A stretch of DNA of 64,000 nt from Streptomyces durmitorensis (GCF_023498005.1 NZ_CP097289.1:3410001-3474000), one strand, 5' to 3'; positions 45,813-55,857 are shown, numbered from the stretch's first letter. Numbers and translations are program-made. The notes: a model not told the origin generated them from the letters alone.

Positions 45813-46937
45813 TCAGCTGTGGCCGAGCACCGGTGCCAGCGCCTCCCGCAGGTCGTCGGGTCCGGTGTAGTGGAGCCCCACCATGCCGAGCGCGACCGCC
45901 GCGTCCACGTTCTCCTTGCGGTCGTCCACGAACAGGCAGCGCTCGGCCGGGACCCCCGCCCGCTCCACGGCGATCTCGTAGATCCGGCGGTCGGGCTTGA
46001 CGATGCCGACGCCGGCGCTGCTGACCACGGTGTGCGCGAGGTCGGCGATGCCGAGCTCGGCCAGGTCGTCGTCGAGCCAGGGGGTCGCGTTCGTCACCAG
46101 CGCCACGTGCAGGTGCGCGCGGGCCCGCCTGAGCAGGTCCACCACGGTGGCGTCGGCGGAGAACCCGGCTTCGGCGAGCGCGGTGCCCAGGGCGTGCCCC
46201 CGCTCGTACGGCACCCGGTCCGCGAGGCCGCGCGCGATCGCCTCCACCCACTCCGCCTTGCCGGTGCGCCCCAGCATCAGCGGCAGGTCGGTCTCGGGCG
46301 CGAAGGCGATCTCGGCGGTGCTGCCGTGGGGCAGCCCGGCGGCACGCTCCATCTCCTCGATCCCCGACATGTCGTAGAAGCGGATCACGCCGTCCAGGTC
46401 GCAGAGCACGGCGTCGAACGCCGGCGGCGGCACCTGCCAGGCGAAGCGCAGCTTCTCCTTGGCGTCGGCGCCGATCCGGCCGTAGAAGCGGATCGCGCCC
46501 TCGTTCCACGCGGGGGTCTGCCACTGGACCTCGGTGAGACCGAGCGCACGGGCCTGGGCCGCCACCGCGTCCGTCAGGAGCTCGCCGATGCCGAGCCCCC
46601 GGTGCCCGTCACGCAGGAAGAGGCAGTCCATGTGGAGGTACTCGGAGCCGTCCCACGTGGAGATCTCCGGCGCGCACGTCGCGTAGCCGACGACATCGCC
46701 ACCGGGCAGCTCGGCCACCAGGCAGCGCAGACGCGGGTCCGGCACGCCGAAGAGGAGGGCGTCCAGGCGCTGCTCCAGGCCGGGGGCGGGCGGCGTGCCC
46801 TTCTCGTACGCGGCGTGCTCGGCGATGAGCTCCACGATGCGGGGGAGGTCGGCGGGGCGGGCGTGGCGGACGCGGGGCGCTTCGCCGGGCGCTTCGCTCT
46901 GCTGCGCGCGCGATCCATCAAGCTCGGTCATGTCCAT
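45813..46937 (-). CDS. GNAT acetyltransferase-HAD hydrolase fusion protein
   Basis: This 374-residue protein has an N-terminal GNAT domain (about residues 20-175; acetyl-CoA loop FLRDGHRGLGIGELL) fused to a C-terminal HAD-like phosphatase (nucleophile in CDLDGVIRFYD near residue 190; VTNATPW; motif III Lys in GIVKPDRRIYE; FVDDRKENV). One chain would join acyl transfer to phosphate hydrolysis. The ATG at 46937 overlaps the upstream nucleotidyltransferase by ten bases. The substrate is unknown. Confidence 0.9.
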   Translation of the reverse strand: MDMTELDGSRAQQSEAPGEAPRVRHARPADLPRIVELIAEHAAYEKGTPPAPGLEQRLDALLFGVPDPRLRCLVAELPGGDVVGYATCAPEISTWDGSEYLHMDCLFLRDGHRGLGIGELLTDAVAAQARALGLTEVQWQTPAWNEGAIRFYGRIGADAKEKLRFAWQVPPPAFDAVLCDLDGVIRFYDMSGIEEMERAAGLPHGSTAEIAFAPETDLPLMLGRTGKAEWVEAIARGLADRVPYERGHALGTALAEAGFSADATVVDLLRRARAHLHVALVTNATPWLDDDLAELGIADLAHTVVSSAGVGIVKPDRRIYEIAVERAGVPAERCLFVDDRKENVDAAVALGMVGLHYTGPDDLREALAPVLGHS

Positions 46938-47389
46938 GGGCCCATGATGCAGATGGCCGGTGCTGCGGGTGATGCCGGGCCGATCTCCTCGACGGGCCGC
47001 CGCACCCGCCGATCGCGGCCGGACACCCAGACAGGGCCTTCGGGCTCCTCCAGCATGAACTGAATGCGCCACGGCTCCCCCTCGTCGGGCCTGCACCAGA
47101 TGTCGTGCACGCCGGACGGAAGCACCTCCCCCGGCAGCCACGGCCGCAGCGTCCCCGGCGGATCGGCGGCCCACCACTCCCACGACGGCAGCACCTCCTG
47201 CACGGTGAGCTGATCGCGGCGCAGCAGGGATACGTCGATGTCCACGTGCTCCCGGAAGGCGTGACCGACGGCCAGCTCCACCGCGTAGCCGCCGGCGATC
47301 CACCACGGGACGCGCAAGTGAGCGAACAGGGCGCTGACTTCGCCGGGCGTGGCCGGTTCCCACGGCCCCCACGGGGTCTGAGTACGCAT
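46928..47389 (-). CDS. Nucleotidyltransferase-like protein (aminoglycoside adenylyltransferase family)
   Basis: This 153-residue protein has a nucleotidyltransferase-like pattern: VPWWIAGGYAVELAVGHAFREHVDIDVSLL holds the GG-x-DhD core of the AadB/KNTase fold. Similar chromosomal proteins are annotated as amino-acid or aminoglycoside nucleotidyltransferases without proven activity. ATG 47389 is taken; a GTG at 47398 that overlaps the GntR stop (GTGA) is an alternative coupled start. It overlaps the GNAT-HAD gene by ten bases, so the run 48871-45813 is probably one transcript. Confidence 0.8.
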   Translation of the reverse strand: MRTQTPWGPWEPATPGEVSALFAHLRVPWWIAGGYAVELAVGHAFREHVDIDVSLLRRDQLTVQEVLPSWEWWAADPPGTLRPWLPGEVLPSGVHDIWCRPDEGEPWRIQFMLEEPEGPVWVSGRDRRVRRPVEEIGPASPAAPAICIMGPWT

Positions 47390-47394
47390 CGCGT

Positions 47395-47754
47395 TCACGC
47401 CCTCAGTTCCGAGTCCACCAGGGACCGCACCTCGTCCTCCGAGAGCCCGAGCTCCAGCGCGTCGGCGACGAACGCCCTGACCCGCTCCCCCAGTTGGGCC
47501 CGCGCCTGTGCCACGGCGCCGTCCACGACGGTCGCGCCGCGCCCCCGTCTGAGCTCGATCAGGCCCTCCTCGCGCAGCCGCTGGTAACCACGCAGCACCG
47601 TATGGACGTTGACCCCGAGGGAGTCGGCGAGCATCCGCGCGGCGGGCAGCCGCTCGCCCGGCCGCACCGAGCCGTCGGCGACCGCGCGGCGCGCGCATGC
47701 GGCGATCTGGTCGGCGAGGGGCACCGACGACGTCGTATCGATCCGGAACAGCAT
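47395..47754 (-). CDS. GntR family regulator, YtrA subfamily
   Basis: This 119-residue short GntR regulator has a winged helix (VPLADQIAACARRAVADG; LPAARMLADSLGVNVHTVLRGYQRL) and only about 45 residues of C-terminal helices, as in the YtrA group. It begins four bases after the stop of the DUF1648-type membrane protein gene, so the two are cotranscribed. It likely represses its own operon through the CATTGTTC palindrome at 48881-48907. Confidence 0.93.
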   Translation of the reverse strand: MLFRIDTTSSVPLADQIAACARRAVADGSVRPGERLPAARMLADSLGVNVHTVLRGYQRLREEGLIELRRGRGATVVDGAVAQARAQLGERVRAFVADALELGLSEDEVRSLVDSELRA

Positions 47755-47758
47755 GCTG

Positions 47759-48871
<1,113 letters not shown>

Positions 48872-48880
48872 GAAAACCTC

Positions 48881-48907
48881 CATTGTTCGCATCCTAGTAG
48901 AACAATG
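48881..48907. promoter_or_regulatory. Perfect palindrome, candidate GntR operator
   Basis: CATTGTTC-N11-GAACAATG (8-bp arms) lies 10 bases upstream of the operon start codon. It includes the GGAGG-proximal leader and would cover the transcription start, consistent with autorepression by the GntR protein in the operon. Confidence 0.8.
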
Positions 48908-48968
48908 AAGGCGTACGGAAGCGCGCCAACTCGCCCCTCGTACCGGCCCCTGTTCCGATCCCCGTGCC

Positions 48969-49241
48969 TCAGTCGTCGTCGGAGCGCGCGGGCTCGACCT
49001 CGACCTCGACTTGGGCTGGTACCGGTTCAGGTTCCCCGGGCTCCCCGGGTTCTTCGCGCACTTCGCGTTCGTCGACGCACGCGTCACACTGCGGGTTGTG
49101 GCACGGGCCGGGACCCCACACAGGGACGAACGCCCCGAGCACCTTGCGCCGCTTGATGGCCGTACCGACAGGCCGTCCGCAGCTCGCGCACACCGGCTCG
49201 CTCCGCGGGCGGGGGCCGGACCGGCTCCCATCGCTGCCCAT
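48969..49241 (-). CDS. Small zinc-ribbon-like hypothetical protein
   Basis: This 90-residue protein has two Cys pairs (VCASCGRPVG and CHNPQCDAC) that could bind zinc, followed by an acidic Pro/Glu/Val-rich tail. Small basic-then-acidic zinc-ribbon proteins of this type are common in Streptomyces, with unknown role. Confidence 0.75.
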   Translation of the reverse strand: MGSDGSRSGPRPRSEPVCASCGRPVGTAIKRRKVLGAFVPVWGPGPCHNPQCDACVDEREVREEPGEPGEPEPVPAQVEVEVEPARSDDD

Positions 49242-49310
49242 ACGTCCAGGGTATGGCGGGCGGCGCGGACCGGGAAGCCCAGCCGCCGCCCGACCGCCGC
49301 GCAGTCGTCA

Positions 49311-50075
49311 TCACACGCGGCGAATTCCCTCCGTGTCCAGCTCCCCCTCCACCACCCGCCGCGCGCACTCCGCGATCCGCAGCCGGTTCGCCCGCGCATA
49401 CCGCCGCAGCTCCACGAAGGCCTCGTCGACCGTGCACTTCCACCGCTCGGCGAGCACGCCCTTCGCCTGCTCGATGGCGATCCGGCTGGTGAGGGCATCC
49501 TGCAACTGGCCGCGCTCGACCTCGCTCTGCTCCAGGGAGCGCCGCTGAAGGATCGCGATCATCGCTACATCCGCGAGGGCCTGTGCGAGCGCGATCTCGT
49601 CCGGGCCGAGGACCATCGGCTTCGCCTGGAGCAGATTCAGCGTGCCGAGGGCCTGGTCGCCCCTGCGCAGGGGCAGCACCTGCGCCATCTCGTAGCCGGT
49701 CTCCAGGGCACGCGCCGTGAAATGCGGCCAGGCGGTGATCGCCTCCATGCCGCCGAGGGCGATGTTCGTGTGCGCCGTGCCGGAGCGGAAGCAGTCCAGG
49801 CACGGCCCCTCTTCCTGCTGAAGGGCGAACAGATCGAGCACCCAGGTCTGCTCGCCGGACGCGGCCTCGAGCCGCAACCCGCCCTGGGGCTCCGCCAACA
49901 TGATGCCCGCTGCCGATACGCCGAGCAGTTCCACGCAGCGCACGGCCAGGCTCTGCAGGAATGTGACGACGTCGAAATCGTCGGTCAAGGAGTCAGCCAC
50001 CTCCACGAACGCCTCCGCCAGAAGTCGTTCGCGGGACGTATCACCGGACACCGGACGGGTCAGATCGTGGGACAT
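49311..50075 (-). CDS. GAF-ANTAR domain transcription antitermination regulator
   Basis: This 254-residue protein has an N-terminal GAF domain (about 20-160; VTFLQSLAVRCVELLGVSAAGIML) and a C-terminal ANTAR RNA-binding domain (LQDALTSRIAIEQAKGVLAERW, then FVELRRYARANRLRIAECARRVVEG). ANTAR proteins bind paired hexanucleotide hairpins in leaders to prevent termination. ATG 50075 has a GGGGGG-rich ribosome site. PdtaS-like kinase at 61802-63268 belongs to a family that partners with ANTAR proteins, but its usual partner PdtaR is a separate protein, so no link is claimed. Confidence 0.93.
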   Translation of the reverse strand: MSHDLTRPVSGDTSRERLLAEAFVEVADSLTDDFDVVTFLQSLAVRCVELLGVSAAGIMLAEPQGGLRLEAASGEQTWVLDLFALQQEEGPCLDCFRSGTAHTNIALGGMEAITAWPHFTARALETGYEMAQVLPLRRGDQALGTLNLLQAKPMVLGPDEIALAQALADVAMIAILQRRSLEQSEVERGQLQDALTSRIAIEQAKGVLAERWKCTVDEAFVELRRYARANRLRIAECARRVVEGELDTEGIRRV

Positions 50076-50131
50076 GCGGCTCGTCCCCCCTTCGTTGTGT
50101 CCAAGGACAACACACCGGTGCAGAAACGACT

Positions 50132-50761
50132 TTAAGCGAATCGGCCCGGGTCGCCACAGTCCATCGCGGAAGACCGCGGCTCCCGCCACATCGGCCAGAG
50201 GTGCGGGCCGTCCGGGAGTTCGATGGCATTTCCGGTGCATTCGAATCCGAGCCGTGTGTACAGCGCACGACTGCGGGTGCTGCTCGCCTCCAGATAGGCG
50301 TGCAGACCCTCGCGGTCGCACCGGTCGAGCACGGCGCCGATCAGTGCCGAGCCGAGCCCCTCGCCCTGCCGCTCGGGGCTGACGCCGATCATGTGCAGAT
50401 ACTGGTGGGCCCGGTCGGTCGGGTGCGCCTCGCCCGTCAGCCGCCCGATCTCCTCGATGCGCGCGTTGTCCGGGTCGACGGCAGCCTGGAGCTGCGCGGG
50501 CCCCTCCTCGCCGCCCTCCTGCTCGCCCGCGGGGACGGACCACCACAGCGCGACGGCCGTGCCGTCCTCCGTGATGTCGACGAAGCCCTGGCTCAGCGAG
50601 AGATCGAGAAAAGCTTCCATCAGGGCGCCGTGCCTGCGCCGGCGGTGCTCATCGCCGGGGAAGACCCAGCTGCTCACCGGATCGTCCCGGAACGCCTCGT
50701 CGAGCAACCGGACCACGTCCGCTCTGTCGCTCTCCCCGGCCCTCCGGATCACTACGCCCAC
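50132..50761 (-). CDS. GNAT family N-acetyltransferase
   Basis: This 209-residue acetyltransferase has an N-terminal VVIRRAGESDRADVVRLLDEAF segment, the acetyl-CoA motif LHMIGVSPERQGEGLGSAL and a C-terminal YLEASSTRSRALYTRLGFE. GTG 50761 is taken for its AAAGGGG site; a TTG at 50794 is less likely. The substrate is unknown. Confidence 0.9.
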   Translation of the reverse strand: MGVVIRRAGESDRADVVRLLDEAFRDDPVSSWVFPGDEHRRRRHGALMEAFLDLSLSQGFVDITEDGTAVALWWSVPAGEQEGGEEGPAQLQAAVDPDNARIEEIGRLTGEAHPTDRAHQYLHMIGVSPERQGEGLGSALIGAVLDRCDREGLHAYLEASSTRSRALYTRLGFECTGNAIELPDGPHLWPMWREPRSSAMDCGDPGRFA

Positions 50762-50858
50762 AGCCCCGCCCCTTTGCCCCTCGAACACGCTCAACTACGA
50801 GTACCGCTCCACCGGTTGCCTCGGATGCAGCCTAGGTGATCCGGTCCCGGCAAACAGG

Positions 50859-50901
50859 CGAGCCCCGCACCCGGCCGGATCTCGGCGGAGTGCGGGGCTC
50901 G
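50859..50901. terminator. Terminator downstream of polyprenyl synthase
   Basis: A 12-bp stem CGAGCCCCGCAC / GTGCGGGGCTCG with a 19-base loop lies in the space between the prenyl synthase stop and the GNAT gene, 118 bases beyond the synthase. Confidence 0.8.
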
Positions 50902-51019
50902 TCGGTCTCGTCCGACCACCCTGTTCAGCCCGTCTTGTCGGTACGTCCTCCTTGCCTACGCTCATTCCGCCGGTGCTCGGTACGTACATGCCCGTACGTC
51001 TCCGTACGCCTGCGCGCGT

Positions 51020-52138
51020 TCAGCGCGTACGCCGCGTCACGAACTCCGCGAGCGCCAGGAGGCCGCCCGCCGACTCCGGGGCCGGCACCGCGCGGGCGAG
51101 CTGGTTGATCGCGCGGGACATCCGGTCGGCCGCGTGCATGAGCGCCCAGTCCCTGCCGCCCGCGGCCTCGACCGCGTGCGCCATGCGCTCCAGGTCGCCG
51201 TCCTTGCCGGGGCCCGGCGACGGGCGTCCGTACAGCTCGGCCAGTTCGGCGGCGGCCGGGGTGCCGGAGGCCAGCGCCGCGACCACCGGCAGGGACTTCT
51301 TGCGGGCCGCGAGGTCGGCACGGGCCGGCTTGCCCGTGTGCCCCGGGTCGCCCCAGATGCCGATCAGGTCGTCGATGAGCTGGAAGGCGAGCCCCGCCTC
51401 ACGGCCGAACCCGTCGAGCGCCTCCACCGCGCCGTGCCCCGCTCCCGCGTACAGCGCCCCGATCGCACAGGCGCAGCCGAGCAGCGCCCCCGTCTTGGCC
51501 TCGGCCATGGCGAGGCACTCGTCGAGCGTGACCTCGTCCGGGCTGCGCCGTTCCAGGGCGCAGTCCGCGTGCTGCCCCTCGCAGAGCTCCACCACGCAGG
51601 AGGCGAGCCGGGCGGCGGCCGCCGAGGCCCCGGGGTGCGGGTCCTCGGCGAGCATCCGCTGCGCCAGCGCCTGGAGGGCGTCACCGGCCAGGATCGCGTC
51701 GGGTTCGCCGAACACGGTCCATGCGGTGGGCCGGTGCCTGCGGGTGGTGTCGCGGTCGATGACGTCGTCGTGCAGCAGGGTGAAGTTGTGGGTCAACTCC
51801 ACTGCCGCGGCGGCCCGGACGGCCACCGCCTGGTCCCCGCCGAGGGCCCGCACCGCGGCGAGCACGAGCGCGGGCCTGATCGCCTTGCCCGCGTGCCCGG
51901 CCGCCGGTGTGCCGTCCGCGTGTTCCCAGCCGAAGTGGTAGAGCGCGATGCGGCGCATCGTTCCGGGCAGCGAGTCGATCGCCCTGCGCAGCTCCGGGTC
52001 GACGCTCAGCCGCGCCGACGTCAGGATCTCCGCCGCTTCGGACGTCTCGTACGCCTCCTGCCCCTCGTCCTCTTCGACGGGCCCCTGTTCGGCGGGGCCC
52101 TGTGCCGTCTCCGTCATGTCCGTCGTCGTGTCCGTCAT
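51020..52138 (-). CDS. Polyprenyl diphosphate synthase, probable encapsulin cargo
   Basis: This 372-residue trans-isoprenyl diphosphate synthase has the first Asp-rich motif DDVID at residues 124-128 and the second as DDLIG at 256-260, where DDxxD would be typical. The first about 45 residues are acidic and low complexity (Thr/Glu/Gly rich) and probably disordered. It lies 96 bases downstream of the EshA shell gene on the same strand. Family 2 encapsulins load cargo through such disordered termini, and polyprenyl transferases are known among the cargo types of Family 2B operons. Product chain length is unpredictable from sequence. Confidence 0.93.
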   Translation of the reverse strand: MTDTTTDMTETAQGPAEQGPVEEDEGQEAYETSEAAEILTSARLSVDPELRRAIDSLPGTMRRIALYHFGWEHADGTPAAGHAGKAIRPALVLAAVRALGGDQAVAVRAAAAVELTHNFTLLHDDVIDRDTTRRHRPTAWTVFGEPDAILAGDALQALAQRMLAEDPHPGASAAAARLASCVVELCEGQHADCALERRSPDEVTLDECLAMAEAKTGALLGCACAIGALYAGAGHGAVEALDGFGREAGLAFQLIDDLIGIWGDPGHTGKPARADLAARKKSLPVVAALASGTPAAAELAELYGRPSPGPGKDGDLERMAHAVEAAGGRDWALMHAADRMSRAINQLARAVPAPESAGGLLALAEFVTRRTR

Positions 52139-52234
52139 GGACTCACCCCGGGGAGGATGCGGACGGTGGCGTTTCCTGGGCCTGTGGGCGCGTACGGAAG
52201 GGGTGTACCCGGAGCCGCGTCCACAGACACGGCC

Positions 52235-53641
52235 TCACCGCCAGCGGCCGATCTCGACGTTCTCCATGACGCCCAGCGCATCTGGCACGAGCACCGCCGC
52301 CGAGTAGTACGTCGACACCAGGTACGAGATGATCGCCTGCTCGCTGATGCCCATGAAGCGCACGGACAGGCTCGGCTCGATCTCGTCCGGGATGCCGGTC
52401 TGGTGCAGGCCCACGACGCCCTGCTCCTCCTCGCCCGTACGCATGCAGATGATCGAGGTGGTGCGGGCCTCGGTGACCGGGATCTTGTTGCACGGGAAGA
52501 TCGGCACGCCACGCCAGGTGGGGATGCGGTGGCCCCCCATGTCGATGGTCTCCGGGACGAGCCCGCGCTTGTTGAGCTCGCGGCCGAACGCGGAGATCGC
52601 GCGCGGGTGGGCCAGGAAGAGCTTCGATCCGCGCCTGCGGCTGAGCAGTTCGTCCATGTCGTCCGGGCTCGGCACGCCGTCGTGCGGCTGCAGCCGCTGT
52701 TCGTACTCGCAGTTGTTGAGCAGCCCGAACTCGCGGTTGTTGATCAGCTCGTGCTCCTGGCGCTCCTTGAGCGCCTCGACCGTCAGCCGCAGCTGCTGCT
52801 CGGTCTGGTTCATCGGCTGGTTGTAGAGGTCGGCCACGCGCGTGTGGATGCGCAGAACGGTCTGGGCGACGCTCAGTTCGTACTCGCGCGGTGCCGACTC
52901 GTAGTCCACATAGGTGCCCGGCAGCACGGCTTCGCCGACGTGTCCGGCGGAGAGGTCGATGGGCGCCTCGCCGAACTTGTTCGTCCGCTGGGCCGGGATG
53001 GACCGCAGCCGCTGCAGATGCTCGCGCAGCGAGTCCGCGCGCTCCGCGACCTGCTCCAGGTCCTGGCGGGGCAGTGTGAGCACGGTGCACGCGGTCACCG
53101 CGCGCGTCGTGTGCTCCCAGATGGCCTCCGGGTCGAGCAGGGCCTGCTCGCCGAAATAGGCGCCGTCGGCGAGCGACCCGAGGACCGTGTCGTCTCCGTA
53201 GGGACCGGTGCCGATCTTCTCGACCCTGCCGTGCGCGAGCAGGAACACCTCGTCGGCGTGGCTGCCGAAGGAGGTGATGACCTCGCCCGCCGCGATCTCC
53301 CGCTGCTGGCAGCGCTGGGCCAGCTCCCCCAGGACCTCGATGTCGTCGTAATCCCGCAGGACCGGCAGCTCGCCGAGCTCCGCGGGGATCACCTGCACCC
53401 GGTCCCCGGTCTTCACGAACGTCACCCGGCCGTCCCCGACCGAGTAACTCAACCTCCGGTTCACTCGATACGTACCGCCCTGCACCTGCACCCACGGCAG
53501 CGTCCGCAGGAGCCAGCGAGAGCTGATCTCCTGCATCTGCGGCGCGGACTTGGTGGTGGTGGCCAGGTTCCGTGCGGCCGACGTGCCCAAGCTCTGCTGC
53601 GGCTTGGACTCGTCCGTACGGATCTCTTCGCCTACCGACAT
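52235..53641 (-). CDS. eshA: EshA, Family 2B encapsulin shell protein with cyclic-nucleotide-binding insert
   Basis: This 468-residue protein has an N-terminal arm (about 1-95), a cyclic-nucleotide-binding domain (about 95-210, with [18 protein letters not shown] as phosphate-binding cassette and Arg180 in TTRAVTA), then the HK97-like encapsulin shell core ([37 protein letters not shown]) through the C-terminus. EshA is known from S. griseus and S. coelicolor in development and antibiotic production, and it belongs to the Family 2B encapsulins that assemble into about 60-mer shells. The ATG at 53641 follows GGGAGG. The prenyl synthase downstream is the likely cargo. The ligand for the insert is not decidable from sequence. 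Confidence 0.95.
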   Translation of the reverse strand: MSVGEEIRTDESKPQQSLGTSAARNLATTTKSAPQMQEISSRWLLRTLPWVQVQGGTYRVNRRLSYSVGDGRVTFVKTGDRVQVIPAELGELPVLRDYDDIEVLGELAQRCQQREIAAGEVITSFGSHADEVFLLAHGRVEKIGTGPYGDDTVLGSLADGAYFGEQALLDPEAIWEHTTRAVTACTVLTLPRQDLEQVAERADSLREHLQRLRSIPAQRTNKFGEAPIDLSAGHVGEAVLPGTYVDYESAPREYELSVAQTVLRIHTRVADLYNQPMNQTEQQLRLTVEALKERQEHELINNREFGLLNNCEYEQRLQPHDGVPSPDDMDELLSRRRGSKLFLAHPRAISAFGRELNKRGLVPETIDMGGHRIPTWRGVPIFPCNKIPVTEARTTSIICMRTGEEEQGVVGLHQTGIPDEIEPSLSVRFMGISEQAIISYLVSTYYSAAVLVPDALGVMENVEIGRWR

Positions 53642-53811
53642 TGGCAATGCCCTCCCGATCAAGCGCTGATCTGCGCCGTCAACCTTTCCAGCACGGTGCG
53701 TGTCGGCGCCATTACACAAACGAGCGGGAATGGATCACGCGAGACGGGGCACTCACCCGCGTACCAGGAACCGGGTCCCGGCGGAGGGGAACTCCAAGAT
53801 CCGTACAGCCG

Positions 53812-53839
53812 TTGAACAGGACACAACGACGGATACGCT
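53812..53839 (+). promoter_or_regulatory. Housekeeping-type promoter for the 82-residue protein
   Basis: TTGAAC (53812-53817), 16 bases, and TACGCT (53834-53839) match a HrdB-type promoter. The ATG is about 45 bases downstream and its RBS (AGGAG) is good. The region is divergent from eshA, whose own promoter I could not identify. Confidence 0.6.
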
Positions 53840-53884
53840 CTGAAGTGATATGTACCAATCCGCACCAATCCGTAGGAGACGGCA

Positions 53885-54133
53885 ATGGCAGGCTTCCTGG
53901 ATCGCGCCAAGGAACAGGCGCAGCGCGGACTCAACCAGGGCAAGCAGAAGATCGACGAGGTCCAGGCACAGCGCACGGGCGGCGATCTCCTGAAGAAGCT
54001 GGGCGCGGCGTATTACGCGCAGCAGCACGGCACGGGCACCCCCCAGGCCACCCAGCAGGCCCTGCAGGCGCTGGAGGCACACATCGCGACGAACGGCGAC
54101 GCGTTCCTGCACAGCGGCGACCACCGCGGCTGA
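53885..54133 (+). CDS. Small helical conserved protein
   Basis: This 82-residue protein begins AGFLDRAKEQAQRGLNQGK and is basic and Gln-rich at the N-terminus, then amphipathic helical. It has no membrane segment. An AGGAGA site precedes the ATG. The sequence resembles small Streptomyces proteins of unknown function. It is divergent from eshA, so control by a shared region is possible. Confidence 0.8.
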   Translation: MAGFLDRAKEQAQRGLNQGKQKIDEVQAQRTGGDLLKKLGAAYYAQQHGTGTPQATQQALQALEAHIATNGDAFLHSGDHRG

Positions 54134-54271
54134 CCAAATCGGCTCGCACGGTGCCCGAACAGCAACGGAATAGTTCCGAACGGCTGGTCCGGGCACCGTG
54201 GTTCCGGGTAAAAGCGGGCTTACAAGACGGTCCGCGGTCGGCGGCCGTCGTGCTCCGCAAAGGAGTCGGCC

Positions 54272-54862
54272 ATGGCCCCACCCATGTCTGCGGGCAGGTT
54301 CCTCGACATCCTCAGAGACGAAGGTGCGACAGTCGTCGAAGTCGGCGACTGGGAGCATCACAACCGCAACCACAAGGGGCCGTGGGGCCCCGTGCACGGC
54401 GTGATGATCCACCACACGGTCACATCGGGCAGCCAGCGGACGGTGGAGCTCTGCCGCGACGGGCACCCCTCGCTGCCCGGCCCGCTCTGCCACGGCGTCA
54501 TCACCAAGGACGGCCGCGTCCACCTCGTCGGGTACGGCCGCGCCAACCACGCGGGCCTGGGCGACGACGACGTCCTGCGCGCCGTCGTCGCCGAGAAGAG
54601 GCTCCCGCCGGACAACGAGGCGAACACCGACGGAAACCGCCACTTCTACGGCTTCGAGTGCGAGAACCTCGGCGACGGCGAGGATCCGTGGCCCGACGAG
54701 CAGCTGGAGGCGATCGAGAGGGTCTCGGCAGCCATCTGCCGCCACCACGGCTGGACCGAACGCTCGGTGATCGGCCACCTGGAGTGGCAGCCGGGCAAGG
54801 TGGACCCCCGGGGCTTCACCATGGACGCGATGCGGGAACGCATCGGGGAACGTCTCAAGTAG
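54272..54862 (+). CDS. N-acetylmuramoyl-L-alanine amidase (PGRP/amidase_2 fold), no signal peptide
   Basis: This 196-residue amidase has the zinc ligands typical of the Amidase_2/PGRP fold: His in VHGVMIHHTVTSG, a central YGFECENLG segment and late His in VIGHLEWQPGKVDP. The enzyme class cleaves MurNAc-L-Ala bonds. Neither a signal peptide nor a membrane helix is visible, so it would be cytoplasmic unless released by lysis or another route. The ATG at 54272 follows an AAAGGAG site. Such proteins also occur as phage endolysins, but no phage genes are nearby. Confidence 0.9.
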   Translation: MAPPMSAGRFLDILRDEGATVVEVGDWEHHNRNHKGPWGPVHGVMIHHTVTSGSQRTVELCRDGHPSLPGPLCHGVITKDGRVHLVGYGRANHAGLGDDDVLRAVVAEKRLPPDNEANTDGNRHFYGFECENLGDGEDPWPDEQLEAIERVSAAICRHHGWTERSVIGHLEWQPGKVDPRGFTMDAMRERIGERLK

Positions 54863-54918
54863 CAGAAGTAGCAGACCGTGACCGTGCCCGCCGGCCCGGT
54901 GCCGGGCAGAATGGCGGG

Positions 54919-55857
54919 GTGAGCACCACCCCGCCGACCAGCCCGCGCCCCAGGCTCCCGTCCCCGCTCCAGGAGCTCCGGGACGACCGGTTCACGCGGC
55001 ACGGCCTCACCCTCGTACTCAAGCGGGACGACCTGATCCACCCGGATCTGCCCGGCAACAAATACCGCAAGCTCTCCCCGAACCTGGACGCCGCCGTCGC
55101 AGCGGGACACACGGTCCTGCTGACCTTCGGCGGCGCCTACTCCAACCACCTCAGGGCGACCGCCGCGGCGGGCCGCCTCCTCGGCATGGAAACGATCGGC
55201 GTGGTCCGCGGCGACGAACTCGCCGAGCGCCCCCTGAACCCGTCACTGACGCAATGCGCCGCCGACGGAATGCGCCTGCACTTCATCGACCGGGCGACGT
55301 ACCGCAGGAAGACCGACCCGGAGGTCCTGGCCACCCTCCTGCGCGCGACCGGCGCCAGCCATCCCTACGTCATCCCCGAAGGGGGCAGCAACTCCCTTGC
55401 CGTGCAGGGCTGCACGGCCCTGGGCGAGGAGCTGCGCGGCCACGCCCACACGGCGGCCGTGGCCTGCGGCACCGGCGGCACCCTGGCCGGAATGGCCGCG
55501 GGCCTCGCCCCGGACCAGCGCGCCCTCGGCATACCGGTCCTCAAGGGCGGCTTCCTCGGCCCCGAGATACGGGCGCTGCAAGAGCGGACCTTCGGCGCAC
55601 CCACCGCCAACTGGTACCTGGACGAACGCTTCCACTTCGGCGGCTACGCCCGTACGCCCCCTGAACTCACCGCGTTCGCAAACGACTTCGAGGACCGGCA
55701 CGGCCTCCCCGTGGAGCGCGTCTACGTGGCCAAGCTCCTGTACGCGCTGACAGCCCTCTCCGAAGAGGGCGCGTTTGCCCCCGGCACCCAGGTCACCGCG
55801 GTGATCACGGCCACGGAGCCCGCGCCCCCCGCGGCTCAGTCCTCGACCTCCCGGTAG
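54919..55857 (+). CDS. PLP-dependent ACC deaminase/D-cysteine desulfhydrase family protein
   Basis: This 312-residue fold-type II PLP enzyme has the PLP Lys in DLPGNKYRKL (Lys48), a serine-rich loop LTFGGAYSNH and the phosphate-binding GTGGTLAGMAAGL. Members act as 1-aminocyclopropane-1-carboxylate deaminase or D-cysteine desulfhydrase; the substrate cannot be read from sequence. It starts with GTG at 54919. The 3' end overlaps the convergent antiporter gene by 22 bases. Confidence 0.92.
   Translation: MSTTPPTSPRPRLPSPLQELRDDRFTRHGLTLVLKRDDLIHPDLPGNKYRKLSPNLDAAVAAGHTVLLTFGGAYSNHLRATAAAGRLLGMETIGVVRGDELAERPLNPSLTQCAADGMRLHFIDRATYRRKTDPEVLATLLRATGASHPYVIPEGGSNSLAVQGCTALGEELRGHAHTAAVACGTGGTLAGMAAGLAPDQRALGIPVLKGGFLGPEIRALQERTFGAPTANWYLDERFHFGGYARTPPELTAFANDFEDRHGLPVERVYVAKLLYALTALSEEGAFAPGTQVTAVITATEPAPPAAQSSTSR

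Noticed and set aside
54272..54862. Amidase as evidence for prophage
   Set aside because: No integrase, holin, terminase or structural phage genes are nearby; the gene appears in stable core context.
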